From contig JALNWQ010000001.1 of the NCBI GenBank assembly GCA_023230855.1, positions 248,001 to 312,000 of the forward strand: a DNA stretch of 64,000 nt, written 5' to 3'. The notes beneath the pieces were generated by a model. The model made no database searches. It saw only the letters and a program-made list of their open reading frames with translations, and had not been told where the DNA came from. Made by a program: the position numbers and the translations under genes. Origin of the DNA: Solirubrobacteraceae bacterium. GTDB lineage: Bacteria > Actinomycetota > Thermoleophilia > Solirubrobacterales > Solirubrobacteraceae. Below, piece after piece: positions 42,703 through 51,640 of this stretch (positions are counted from its first letter, which is position 1; the number at the start of each line of letters is the position of its first letter).

Positions 42703-45700
42703 CTAGCGGAGCCCGCGGGGCACCGTGTAGGTGCCGATCCGCGCGCCGCGCTTGCCGCGCTTGCCCTCCTGGCGCACCTCGGTGGCCAGGCGGACGAGCT
42801 GGTAGCCGCCGGACCTGGGCGCGTCCACGCGGACGTTCGCCCGGCCCTTGCTGTCGATGCGGGCGTTGCCGACCTGACGCCAGCCCTTGTCGCCGCAGTC
42901 GTCCATGACCATGATCCGGACGCGGGCGCCGGCGATGAACGGTCGGCTCACGCTGGACCGGACGGTCCACCGGTCGCCGCTCGCGCGGACCGACGTGATG
43001 CGGTAGCGCCGGGTGAGCTTCATGTCACCGGAGCGCTCGCCGCCGATCTCCGCCCGGAAGCGGCGACGGTTGGCGTTGGTGCGGTCGCGCTGGTCGCGGT
43101 CGGCGACGTTGGCGACGAACCGGCCGTTGGAGCGCACCTTCGGACGCGCGACGACCTTGCTCGTGCCGAGGTAGCGGATCGCGACCCGCTCGCCGACGTG
43201 CTTCGTGTCGGCGACGCCGACGATGCGCGTCTTGCTGTAGCGCTTCGTGGACTTGCTCTTCGCGCCACGACGGACGTCGACCAGCGCCAGCGGGATCTCG
43301 CCGCACTGCAGCCGGATGTCGTCCTCGCTCTTCGGCGCGCGGACCGTGTCGACGGGCGGGGCCGGCGTCGTGATCGTCGGGGCCGGGGCCGGGGCCGGGG
43401 TGGTCACCGTGACCGTCGGCGGGGGCGTCGGGGCCTTGCACGCCGGGACCTTCAGCTCGCCGCTCAGCGCGCTGACCTGGCCGTCGGTGGCGATCTGTCG
43501 GGCCGTGAGCGTCGTTCCGCACGCGACGGGTCCGGCGACGGTCCAGCCTCCGTCGGACCTGACGAGTGCCTGACCGACGAGGCTGCCGTCCTGGTCGTAG
43601 ACCTGGATCGTGGCGCCGGGCTGGCCGGTTCCGCGGGCCTTGCCGTCGTCACCGACGGCGTCGAGCGTCGGGGCCGCCGGGGCCGGCGTCGACGGGCAGT
43701 CGTCCGTCTTCATCGGGTCGCTGACCGAGGAGACGTGACCGTCGTTGTCGGTCTGCGTCGCGGTGAGCGTGGCGCCGCACGGCACGGGACCACTGATGTC
43801 CCAGGTGCCGTTCGGGCGGACCTTGGCCGTTCCGACGACGCGACCGTCCTGGTCGCGCACGGTGACCGTCGCTCCGGCCTGGCCGGTGCCGTCGACGTTG
43901 CCGTCGTCGTCGATCGCGGCGATCACGGGTGCAGGCGGGCAGGCAGCCGTCTCGAGCGTGTTGCTGTCCGGGCTGACGTTGCCGTCGCCGAGCGTCTGTC
44001 GCGCGACGAGCGTCGTGCCGCAGGGCAGCGGGCCGTCGAGCGTCCAGTTGCCGTCGGCGTCGGCGGTCGTCTCACCGACGAGCTTGCCGTTCTCGTCGTA
44101 GACACGGACCGTTGCGTTGGGCAGCGCGGAGTCGCCCTCGAGGTCACCGCTGCCGGCGACCTCCTTGATTCGCGGTGCGTCGATGCAGTCCGGCGTGTCG
44201 ACGGTGTTGCTCGCGGTGCTGGTGTGACCGTCCTTCGTCTGGGTGGCCGACAACGTCACGCCACACGGCAGCGGACCTTCGAGCTTCCAGTTGCCGTCCG
44301 CGTCGACGGTCGTCGTACCGACGACGGTGCCGCTGTCGTCGCGCACGGTGACCTCGGCGCCGGCGTCACCGGTGCCGACCACGGCGCCGGTGTCGTCGAT
44401 CTCGCTGATCGCCGGCGTGCCGACGCAGGCCGGGGTCGACAGCTCGTCGCTGACGTCGCTGGCCTCGCCGTCGGCATCCTCTTGGGTCGCCTTGAGCTTC
44501 GTGCATCCGACGCCGCTGACGTCGACCGACCAGTTGCCGTCCGCGTCCACCGGGGAGGTGCCGACGACGTTCCCGTCGGAGTCGGTGACGGTCACCGTCG
44601 CGCCCGGCTGACCGGTGCCGACGAGATCGGCGTTCACGTAGTCCAGGAGCCTCGGCGGTGCCGGCGCGATCGGGGGTGCCCCGGCCGGCAGGATCGGCGA
44701 GGAGTACTGCGAGTAGTTGCCGTCCTCGTCGATCGTCTGGACGCGGATGCGGCCGTTCGTCTTCGTCAGCGGCAGCGAGTAGTCGGTTCCGACGACCGCG
44801 TAGTCCGGGTTGGCGGGGTCGGCGATGCTTCCGATCCGGCCGACGTACTCCTCGGCGGTGTCGTCGGCGGTCCAGAAGACGTCGACGACGACGTTCGACG
44901 GGGCGGGGCTGTTGCCGGCGACCGCGTCGGTCGGCGGTGCGACCTTGAGCGTCACGTTCGTGCCGTCGAGCGTCGCCTCCGTCGGGCGCCACGTCTGGAT
45001 CCGGTTGTTCGCGGCGCCGCCGCGGTTCGTCACGAACCAGTTGCCGCCGGCGGACTCGCTCTCGGTCGCGATGATCGTGCCGCGGCTGCTCGTGCCGAAG
45101 GTGTTGCCCTCCATCCGCGACTTGCCGTTGCCGAAGTTCGTGATCGGCCCGCCGACGTTGCTGACGTAGCCGTCGACGTGGTTGCGGATGAACGCCCAGC
45201 CGGTGTCATCGGTCGCGGGGACGTTCGCCCCGTTGTAGATCGCCCAGCGGTTGTGGTCGGCGTCCGCGCTCTGCGTGAAGCGGTTGTTGCTGATGACGTT
45301 GTTCGTGCCCTTGGGTCGGATCTCGATCGTCGCCTGCCCGTTGCCGCGGGCGTCGACGAAGTCGTTGTCGTCGATCAGGAGGTCCGTATAGTCGCCCTGG
45401 TCGAGGTTGATCGTCTGGTAGAGCGTGTCCTCGAAGAGGTTCCTCTCCATCCGCAGACCGGTGTGGACGTTGCCCCCGTTGTCGGCGAAGCTCCAGCGGT
45501 TGCTCTTGAACTCCGAGTCGAGGATGTGGAAGTTCGTCGTCTCGGCGTTGCTGTAGATCCAGATCGCGTTCGCGTTCTTGCCGAGGAACTTGGAGTCCTT
45601 GATCGTCAGGCCGGTGATCTCCGACCCGCTCTGCACGCCGACGCCGTAGCCGCGGGGACTGTTGAGCTCTGCGCCGTCGATGGTGAAGTTCTGCACCTTG

Positions 45701-46551
45701 GCGTCGAGCTCGAACCAGATGTCGCCGTAACCCTCGACGTCCTTCGAGTTCAGGTTCGTGATCGTCACGTTCGAGACCGGGTTGTCGCCCGTCCGGAGCC
45801 GGTCGACGAAGACGCTGAAGTAGTACGGGCTGTCGACGTCGACGTCCGTGATCGTGACGTCGCTCGTGTTCGACAGCAGGCCGACGCAGACCTCGAGGAT
45901 CGGAGAGTTGGGATCGAGGCAACCGCCGTTCTGGATCGTCGTGTCGGTCGCCGCGTGGTCGACGGTGATGCTGCCCGCACCGGCGCGGAGGTTCTTGAAG
46001 TTCTCGATCGTGACGTTCTGCGACTTCACGAGGAAGATGCCGTAGTTCGCGTCGTTCTCCGACTCGATGGAGATCTTCCGGTCGCCGCCGTCACCGAGGT
46101 CGATGCGCACCGGGCGCTCGGCGTCGACGGCGTAGAAGAAGCCGTTGCCGAGGTAGGCGTTGGACGTGCCGTTGTGCGACGCGCCGTCGGCTTCCATGCG
46201 TAGGCCGTTGCCCGGCAACTTGATCGTCGCCTCGTCGTCGAGCAGGGCCTGCGAGAAGTTGATCAGGATGTCGTCGCCGGGGCTCGCCGGCATGGCGTTG
46301 GCCTGGTCGAGCGCGGCGCGCAGGGTGCAGGTGCCCGCGGCCGTCTTGCACTCGTTGTCCGCGAGATTCGCGTCGAGCGTGGCGGCCGCCTGGTTGGTGT
46401 TCAGTGCCGAATCAACCGTGAACGTCGTCGTCGCGGCCTGTGCTGAGGTGGCCTGGAGGCCCAAGGCGAGGCAGGCGCTCGTCGCGAGTGCCGTGACGAG
46501 AGGGCCCGTCCGGCCACCACGACGGGCGCGTCGTGTGTGGGAGGTGATCAT
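42703..46551 (-). CDS. large secreted beta-helix protein with five Ig-like repeats
   Basis: 1282 residues from ATG 46551 (GAAGGGA just upstream). Signal peptide at 1-39 (cut near AQA|AT). A CSLREA-type domain follows (FTVDSALNTNQ, CTLRAALDQAN at 75-85), which often precedes beta helices. Residues 110-620 are a right-handed beta helix of Asn-rich rungs (NNRFTQSADADHN). Residues 637-1037 are five Big_6-like Ig repeats with the pattern GTGQPGATVTVxDxDGxVVG, DADGNW and two Cys each. A Pro/Thr/Ala-rich linker and a Cys/Arg/Lys-rich beta domain end the protein (KRGKRGARIG). No LPXTG anchor is present. Probably a cell-surface adhesin or carbohydrate-binding protein. Confidence 0.88.
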   Translation of the reverse strand: MITSHTRRARRGGRTGPLVTALATSACLALGLQATSAQAATTTFTVDSALNTNQAAATLDANLADNECKTAAGTCTLRAALDQANAMPASPGDDILINFSQALLDDEATIKLPGNGLRMEADGASHNGTSNAYLGNGFFYAVDAERPVRIDLGDGGDRKISIESENDANYGIFLVKSQNVTIENFKNLRAGAGSITVDHAATDTTIQNGGCLDPNSPILEVCVGLLSNTSDVTITDVDVDSPYYFSVFVDRLRTGDNPVSNVTITNLNSKDVEGYGDIWFELDAKVQNFTIDGAELNSPRGYGVGVQSGSEITGLTIKDSKFLGKNANAIWIYSNAETTNFHILDSEFKSNRWSFADNGGNVHTGLRMERNLFEDTLYQTINLDQGDYTDLLIDDNDFVDARGNGQATIEIRPKGTNNVISNNRFTQSADADHNRWAIYNGANVPATDDTGWAFIRNHVDGYVSNVGGPITNFGNGKSRMEGNTFGTSSRGTIIATESESAGGNWFVTNRGGAANNRIQTWRPTEATLDGTNVTLKVAPPTDAVAGNSPAPSNVVVDVFWTADDTAEEYVGRIGSIADPANPDYAVVGTDYSLPLTKTNGRIRVQTIDEDGNYSQYSSPILPAGAPPIAPAPPRLLDYVNADLVGTGQPGATVTVTDSDGNVVGTSPVDADGNWSVDVSGVGCTKLKATQEDADGEASDVSDELSTPACVGTPAISEIDDTGAVVGTGDAGAEVTVRDDSGTVVGTTTVDADGNWKLEGPLPCGVTLSATQTKDGHTSTASNTVDTPDCIDAPRIKEVAGSGDLEGDSALPNATVRVYDENGKLVGETTADADGNWTLDGPLPCGTTLVARQTLGDGNVSPDSNTLETAACPPAPVIAAIDDDGNVDGTGQAGATVTVRDQDGRVVGTAKVRPNGTWDISGPVPCGATLTATQTDNDGHVSSVSDPMKTDDCPSTPAPAAPTLDAVGDDGKARGTGQPGATIQVYDQDGSLVGQALVRSDGGWTVAGPVACGTTLTARQIATDGQVSALSGELKVPACKAPTPPPTVTVTTPAPAPAPTITTPAPPVDTVRAPKSEDDIRLQCGEIPLALVDVRRGAKSKSTKRYSKTRIVGVADTKHVGERVAIRYLGTSKVVARPKVRSNGRFVANVADRDQRDRTNANRRRFRAEIGGERSGDMKLTRRYRITSVRASGDRWTVRSSVSRPFIAGARVRIMVMDDCGDKGWRQVGNARIDSKGRANVRVDAPRSGGYQLVRLATEVRQEGKRGKRGARIGTYTVPRGLR

Positions 46552-46902
46552 GTGTCCCTTCGTGTTCATCGTGGGAGTGGTGGGCTCCGCGCCGATGGAC
46601 GTGGCCGTCGCGGGGCGGTGTCGCCGCCCCGTGTCGCCGCCCCTCATCCGCAGAAGCGCACCCGGGCGGGAATGTCGGCGGACGTCAGCGTCGATGCCCC
46701 ACCCGGTTGGCGATGGTCGCCGCCGCGGAAGGGCTCCGGTATGGCCCTGGTGACAACGGCGCGACCGTTGCGTTGTGCGCCGTGACAACGGACGCGCGGG
46801 GGATGTCGCACGGCGACGGCGGCGGCTACAGTGATCCGGAGCCCGTCTTCCGCGGGTCGGGCCGCCCCGCCCGCGCGACCTGCAGTCGGGCGGATCTGCC
46901 CC
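46552..46902. other. divergent intergenic region (beta-helix gene / PucR gene)
   Basis: 351 bp with no gene. It holds GGCGGTGTCGCCGCC-type palindromic sequence at about 46616-46640, the repeat cluster at 46750-46791, and TACAGT at 46829-46834, a candidate -10 for the PucR gene. Confidence 0.5.
46750..46791. promoter_or_regulatory. repeat cluster upstream of the PucR gene (candidate operator)
   Basis: GTGACAACGG occurs twice as a direct repeat (46750-46759 and 46782-46791), and CAACGG-CGCGA-CCGTTG forms a perfect inverted repeat (46754-46770). Such mixed repeats are typical activator or repressor sites. Confidence 0.5.
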
Positions 46903-48240
46903 ATGTCATCACGCGACCGATCGATCGTCTTCCTCCAATCGCCAGACGGTCCGGTGCCGTCGGGCGGCACGGGCGGCGACCGGCCGGCCCTGCGTGATCT
47001 GTCGGCCGAGGCGCAGGACGCGGTCCGCCTGGCGTCTCGCGAGTTCTCGGTCAGGCTCGAGCCGATCCACGACGCGATCGTGCGCGAGGCGCTCCAGCGG
47101 GTGCCGCTCGCGGAGGACGGATCGCACCTCGTGACGAGCCTCAGCGACGCGGTGATCGCGAACCTCACGGCGTTCGTCGCCACGGTCGTCGGTCGTCTGC
47201 AGATCCGAGAGCACGCACCGGTGCCCGAGGAGTTCCGCTGTGCGGCGAACCTGGCACGTGCGGGGCGCCCCGCCGACGACCTGCTGAGGATCTACCGCAC
47301 GCTGCAGTCGGAGCTCGAGTCGCAGTGGCGGCGCAGCCTGCGCGCAGCGGCCCCCGACCTCGCGACCTTCGCGGACGCGGACGCCGTGACGACCCGCATG
47401 ATCTTCGAGATGGCCGACGCGGTCGTCCCGGCGCTCATGCATCACCACGCGCTCGAGATGCGACGCGAGCCCTCGGTGCTCACCACCCGGCGTAGCGGCA
47501 CCCTTCGGCGGGCACTGTTCGACCCGGACATCGACGTCCATGCGGCGAGCGCCCGCCTGGGGTACGAGCTCGATCGATGGCACGTCGCGGTCGCGGCGTG
47601 GACCGACCCGGACGCCGCGGACGTCGATCGCCGTCTCGACGCGATCGTCGAGGCGGTGGAACGCGCGGGCGGGCGGCGACCGTTGGCGACCCGCACCGGC
47701 ACCAACGTCGTGCACATCTGGTCCGGGTCCACGACCGAGCCGACCGACCTGGAGATCCCGGTCGTCGAGGGTGCGGTGCTCGCGGTGGGGCGTCCCGGCC
47801 GGGGCCTGGAGGGATTCCGGCGATCACGGTACGAGGCGGTGCGCGCCCTCGACCTGGCCCGCGGCATGTCGCGCCCGGCCGGCACCGTCACGAGCTTCGC
47901 CGAGCTCGAGGTCCTCGCGCTGCTCTACGCGGATCCGGAGGAGGCCGCACGGTTCGCGACCGAGGTGCTCGGGCCGGTGTACGCCACCGAGGCGGGGCCG
48001 AGCTTCGTCGAGACGATGCGGGTCCTCTACGAGGAGGACCTCAACGCCGGCCGGGCGGCGGAGCGCCTTGGCGTGCACCGCAACACGGTGACCTACCGGT
48101 TGCGCAAGGTCCTCGAGCTCAGTGGCGAGCTCAACCCGACCGCGCTGCGGCTCCATGCCGCGGTGACGCTCGCCCCGTTGATGCCGTGGGCGGCCCCCGG
48201 CGCGTCACCGGTCGCGCCCGAGACCACCACCACGGGGTGA
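46903..48240 (+). CDS. PucR family helix-turn-helix regulator
   Basis: 445 residues. A helical N-terminal sensor region (about 30-190) precedes a GGDEF-like/CdaR middle domain (LGYELDRWHVAVAAWTDP) and the C-terminal PucR helix-turn-helix: FVETMRVLYEEDLNAGRAAE, then RLGVHRNTVTYRLRKVLEL. The order and length fit the CdaR/PucR activators controlling catabolism of purines, sugars or organic acids. ATG 46903 lies near TACAGT (-10). Its last 36 bp overlap the 3' end of the opposite histidine kinase gene. Confidence 0.9.
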   Translation: MSSRDRSIVFLQSPDGPVPSGGTGGDRPALRDLSAEAQDAVRLASREFSVRLEPIHDAIVREALQRVPLAEDGSHLVTSLSDAVIANLTAFVATVVGRLQIREHAPVPEEFRCAANLARAGRPADDLLRIYRTLQSELESQWRRSLRAAAPDLATFADADAVTTRMIFEMADAVVPALMHHHALEMRREPSVLTTRRSGTLRRALFDPDIDVHAASARLGYELDRWHVAVAAWTDPDAADVDRRLDAIVEAVERAGGRRPLATRTGTNVVHIWSGSTTEPTDLEIPVVEGAVLAVGRPGRGLEGFRRSRYEAVRALDLARGMSRPAGTVTSFAELEVLALLYADPEEAARFATEVLGPVYATEAGPSFVETMRVLYEEDLNAGRAAERLGVHRNTVTYRLRKVLELSGELNPTALRLHAAVTLAPLMPWAAPGASPVAPETTTTG

Positions 48241-48972
48241 CGCCGTCAGCATCGGGCCGGCCCGATGCCGGCCCGTGGTGCGCCGCGACGCCGCCGGGAC
48301 CTCGAGGGTCACGCGGGTGCCGCCCTGGGGGCGCGGCTCGACCGACACGCCACCGCCGAGAACCTCGGCGTGGCGGTCCAGCCGCCACAACCCCGACCCG
48401 AACGACGGTGGTGCGCCAGCCGCGGCGACGCCGACGCCGTCGTCCTCGACGGTGAGGCGCAGGCGCCCTCCGGTGACGCGGACCGTGACGAACGCACGGT
48501 GGGCACCGGCGTGCCGGCGGACGTTCGACAACAGCTCCCGCGTGGACTCGACGAGCAGGACGGTGTGCCGCCAGTCGATCCCGTGCTCGACGTCGAGATC
48601 GACGCGGAGGTCGCCGTCCGCTTCGGCCTCGGCCGCCGCACAGGTCAGGGCGGCCGACGGCTCCACCTCCGCCAGCACGTCCTGCCGGGCGTCGAGCGTC
48701 AGCCCGCGCAGGGCCTGCAGTGCACGACCCAGGTGCGCTTCGGCGGCGTGGACCGCGGGTGCTTCGCGCGGGGCGTCGCGGAGCTCCTCCAGCGCCTGCA
48801 TGACGTAGCGCAGGGAGTGATCGTGGACGAGCGTCGCCAGTCGTCGGCGCTCGTCGAGACGGATGTCCGCGACCTGGGCCAGGCGACCCACTCTCGCCCA
48901 CGATCGTCCGGGGCGCATCGGGGACGCCACCCGTCGCGACTCCGTGCCAGCACGGAGAGAGGCTCGCAACAT
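48205..48972 (-). CDS. cytosolic histidine kinase (HisKA_3 + HATPase), duplicate A
   Basis: 255 residues without membrane segments. The dimerisation helix RRRLATLVHDHSLRYVMQAL carries the phospho-accepting His (VHDH). The ATPase part is complete: ESTRELLSNVRRHAGAHRAF (N-box), VEDDGVGV (G1) and a G2-like FGSGLWRLDRH. From about residue 40 onward it is roughly two-thirds identical to the kinase at 51.6-52.9 kb, which has an added membrane sensor; this copy may have lost it or have been captured partially. It is divergent from the full-length kinase gene starting at 49002, and its 3' end overlaps the PucR gene. Confidence 0.88.
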   Translation of the reverse strand: MLRASLRAGTESRRVASPMRPGRSWARVGRLAQVADIRLDERRRLATLVHDHSLRYVMQALEELRDAPREAPAVHAAEAHLGRALQALRGLTLDARQDVLAEVEPSAALTCAAAEAEADGDLRVDLDVEHGIDWRHTVLLVESTRELLSNVRRHAGAHRAFVTVRVTGGRLRLTVEDDGVGVAAAGAPPSFGSGLWRLDRHAEVLGGGVSVEPRPQGGTRVTLEVPAASRRTTGRHRAGPMLTASPRGGGLGRDR

Positions 48973-48985
48973 ACGGCGCGGGATC

Positions 48986-48991
48986 TACGAT
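48986..48991 (+). promoter_or_regulatory. -10 hexamer TACGAT upstream of the sensor kinase gene
   Basis: It overlaps an in-frame ATG at 48990, so the true start is more likely the ATG at 49002, 10 nt downstream. Confidence 0.45.
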
Positions 48992-49001
48992 GGACGGCGG
49001 C

Positions 49002-50561
49002 ATGGCCGACCGGGTGCTCGCCTTCCTCTACGCGCGGCTCGGCCCGTCGATCCTCTGCCTCGTCCCGGTCTGGGGCGCCCTGGTCGGGCTCGGCATCTTC
49101 GCGGTCGTCGCGAGCGGCACCGCGCACCTCCTGCACGCCGACCCCTGGACCGTCCTGCTCGCGTTCGGCGGCTGGCTCGTCGTCTGCGGGCTGATCGCCG
49201 TGCAGGTCATGTGGCGGGCCCGGCAGGACCTGGCACCGGTGCTCGCCTGGGCCGACGCGCCACGCACGCCCGAGCAGGCGGCCGACACCTGCCGGGCGCT
49301 GGTGCATCCCAAGCGGGCGGCACGCCGCTTCAGCCTGGTCCTCATCGCCCTCACCCCGCTCCAGGCGGCGAGCATCACGGTCATCCTCGCGCAGCCGTGG
49401 TGGTTCGTGCCCCCGGCGCTCGTCACGGCGGTCGCGGCGATGGGCGGCATGGCGACCGCACTGACCGCGGCGACCGACGTGCTGCAACAGCCGTTGCGTG
49501 ACGACGTGTTCGGCCACCTGCCGCCCGGGTTCGAGATGGTCGAGCGGCGCACGCCCCTCGCCCTGCAGCCGGTCGTCCTGACCCCGATCCCGGTCCTCCA
49601 GACCGCGCTCATCGTCGGCGTGTTCGGCGACGTCGCCGACGGCGGTGTCGGCCGGTTCGCGGTCGCCGCCGGGATCGGGGTGGTGATCGTGGCCGGCATC
49701 AGCCTGGTCGTCGCGGTGCGTGCGATGGCGTGGGTCACCCCGATCAAGGGGCTCAGCGCGGCGGCGCAGCGGGTGCAGGCCGGCGATCTCTCGGCGTCGG
49801 TACCGGTCGTGAGCAACGACGAGACCGGCACGCTCGCCCACCACTTCAACGAGATGCTCGTCGGACTCCGCGAGCGGGAGGAGCTGCGCACCGACCTCGT
49901 CGCCCGCGAGGCGGAGCTGCGCGCGTCGCGCGACCGCATCATCACCGCCGCCGACGCCGAGCGCCGCCGTGTCGAGCGCAACCTCCACGACGGCGCCCAG
50001 CAGCGGCTCGTCGCGTTGCAGCTCGACCTGCGGCTGTTGGAGGACGCGGCGGCCGACGCCGACCGGCCGGAGCTCGCGGAGCAGGCGGCCGAGGCCCGGG
50101 AGGCGCTGAAGGGCGCGTTGGCCGAGCTGCGCGACCTCGCCCGGGGCCTCCACCCGACCGTGCTCGACTCCGACGGCCTGGCCCCGGCGATCCGTCAGCT
50201 CACCGACCGCTCGCCGGTGCCCGTCGACGTCGACGTCGACGTCGGGCGCCTGCCGACGCCGGTCGAGTCGACGCTGTACTTCGTCGTATCGGAGGCGCTC
50301 GCCAACGTCGCCAAGCATGCCCGGGCGACCGCCGCGACGGTCCGGATCGACACCGTCGACGGGGACGTCCGACTGCAGGTGACCGACGACGGCGTCGGCG
50401 GGGCCCACGCGCCCGCCGGGTCCGGCATGAGCGGGCTCGCCGACCGTGTCGACGCCGCGGGCGGCACGTTGCGGATCGTCAGTCCACCGGGGGCGGGGAC
50501 CACCGTGATGGTCGCGATCCCCGTCGCGGTGCCCGTCCCCGTCGGAGGTGCTCCGCGGTGA
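49002..50561 (+). CDS. membrane sensor histidine kinase, NarX-like, with HAMP
   Basis: 519 residues from ATG 49002 (residue numbers below are from this start). Six or so membrane helices within about 1-245, arranged as hydrophobic hairpins (VPVWGALVGLGIFAVVASG, FSLVLIALTPLQ), then HAMP (about 241-296, ending EMLVGLREREELR). HisKA_3 has the His at about 329 (VERNLHDGAQQRLVALQLDL). HATPase_c: SEALANVAKHARATAATV, TDDGVGG and GSGMSGLADRVDAAGG. The GTGA overlap with the regulator gene makes them an obvious pair. Flanked on both sides by two related smaller kinases in the opposite direction. Confidence 0.93.
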   Translation: MADRVLAFLYARLGPSILCLVPVWGALVGLGIFAVVASGTAHLLHADPWTVLLAFGGWLVVCGLIAVQVMWRARQDLAPVLAWADAPRTPEQAADTCRALVHPKRAARRFSLVLIALTPLQAASITVILAQPWWFVPPALVTAVAAMGGMATALTAATDVLQQPLRDDVFGHLPPGFEMVERRTPLALQPVVLTPIPVLQTALIVGVFGDVADGGVGRFAVAAGIGVVIVAGISLVVAVRAMAWVTPIKGLSAAAQRVQAGDLSASVPVVSNDETGTLAHHFNEMLVGLREREELRTDLVAREAELRASRDRIITAADAERRRVERNLHDGAQQRLVALQLDLRLLEDAAADADRPELAEQAAEAREALKGALAELRDLARGLHPTVLDSDGLAPAIRQLTDRSPVPVDVDVDVGRLPTPVESTLYFVVSEALANVAKHARATAATVRIDTVDGDVRLQVTDDGVGGAHAPAGSGMSGLADRVDAAGGTLRIVSPPGAGTTVMVAIPVAVPVPVGGAPR

Positions 50562-51640
50562 ACGTGCTCATCGTCGACGACCACGCGGCGTTCCGAGCCC
50601 GGGCCCGCCGGATGCTCGAGGGGGCCGGCCACACGGTGGTCGGCGAGGTGGGTACGGTGTCGGCGGGCCTCCGCGAGAGCGAGCGGCTCTCGCCCGACGT
50701 GGTGCTCCTCGACATCCAGGTCGGGGACGGGGACGGCCTGGCGATCGTGGACGAGTTGCTCGAGCGGCCGCGCCCGCCGCACGTCGTGCTCGTCTCCGGG
50801 CGCGAGGCGGAGGACTACGGCACCCGACTGCAGGACACCCGTGCGGCCGGATTCATCCACAAGCCCGACCTGTCGGCCGAGCGGTTCGCCGCCGCGCTCG
50901 CACCCGGTCGGGGACCGGCACGCGACGCGCGGCCGGCGCGCCGTGGTCCGGCCGGTGCGCGGCGGCCGACGGGGGGCGCTCCCGACGACACGGATCTCGC
51001 CGTCGTCGTCGCCGACGATTCGATGCTCATCCGCGCGGGCATCGGCAAGGCCCTGTCCGCCCGGGGCATCGTCGTCGTCGCTGAGGCCGAAGACGGCGAC
51101 GAGCTGGTGCGCAAGGTCGCAGCCCACCGGCCGGACGCGGCCGTCGTCGACATCCGGATGCCACCCACCGGCACCGACGAGGGGCTCCGGGCGGCCGTCG
51201 TGCTCGCCGACCGTGCGCCGTCCGTCGGGGTCCTCATCCTCTCCGACCACCTCGAGCCGGCGTACGCGACGCGCCTGCTGGAGGAGGGCACCCGGGGGCG
51301 GGGCTACCTGCTGAAGGAGACGATCACCGACCTCGACGCGCTCGCCGAGGCGGTCCGGCGCGTGGCCGCCGGAGAATCGGTCGTCGACCCGGCGATCGTG
51401 CGCCACGTCATCGAGGTCCTGCGCGCCGACGATCCGTTGGCCGCGCTGACCGGGAGGGAGCGCGAGATCCTCGAGCTCATGGCCGCGGGACGGTCGAACG
51501 CGGCGATCGCGACGGAGCTCGTCATCTCGCCACGGACGGTGGAGAGCCACGTGTCGAGCCTCTTCGGCAAGCTCGGCCTGCCCGACCGACCCGACGACCA
51601 TCGCCGGGTCCTGGCGGTGCTCGCCTACCTCCGCGCGTAG
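50558..51640 (+). CDS. response regulator with two receiver domains and a LuxR helix-turn-helix
   Basis: 360 residues from GTG 50558, behind GGAGG and overlapping the kinase stop. Receiver 1 (1-115): DD 7-8, phospho-acceptor Asp52, Ser80, Lys102. A basic, Pro/Gly-rich linker (116-145) follows. Receiver 2 (146-270): DD 153-154, Asp198 in VVDIRM, Ser229, Lys253. LuxR/NarL DNA-binding domain at 294-357 (LTGREREILELMAAGRSN, then ISPRTVESHVSSLFGKLGL). Single-receiver NarL regulators are about 210-220 residues, so this looks like two adjacent regulators fused. Both acceptor sites are intact, which would let two kinases feed one output. Confidence 0.92.
   Translation: MNVLIVDDHAAFRARARRMLEGAGHTVVGEVGTVSAGLRESERLSPDVVLLDIQVGDGDGLAIVDELLERPRPPHVVLVSGREAEDYGTRLQDTRAAGFIHKPDLSAERFAAALAPGRGPARDARPARRGPAGARRPTGGAPDDTDLAVVVADDSMLIRAGIGKALSARGIVVVAEAEDGDELVRKVAAHRPDAAVVDIRMPPTGTDEGLRAAVVLADRAPSVGVLILSDHLEPAYATRLLEEGTRGRGYLLKETITDLDALAEAVRRVAAGESVVDPAIVRHVIEVLRADDPLAALTGREREILELMAAGRSNAAIATELVISPRTVESHVSSLFGKLGLPDRPDDHRRVLAVLAYLRA

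Noticed and set aside
42682..46203. A 1173-codon rightward open frame
   Set aside because: It is the exact antisense of the beta-helix/Ig-repeat gene, rich in Val, Asp and Arg with no domain; the opposite strand has a signal peptide and conserved repeats.
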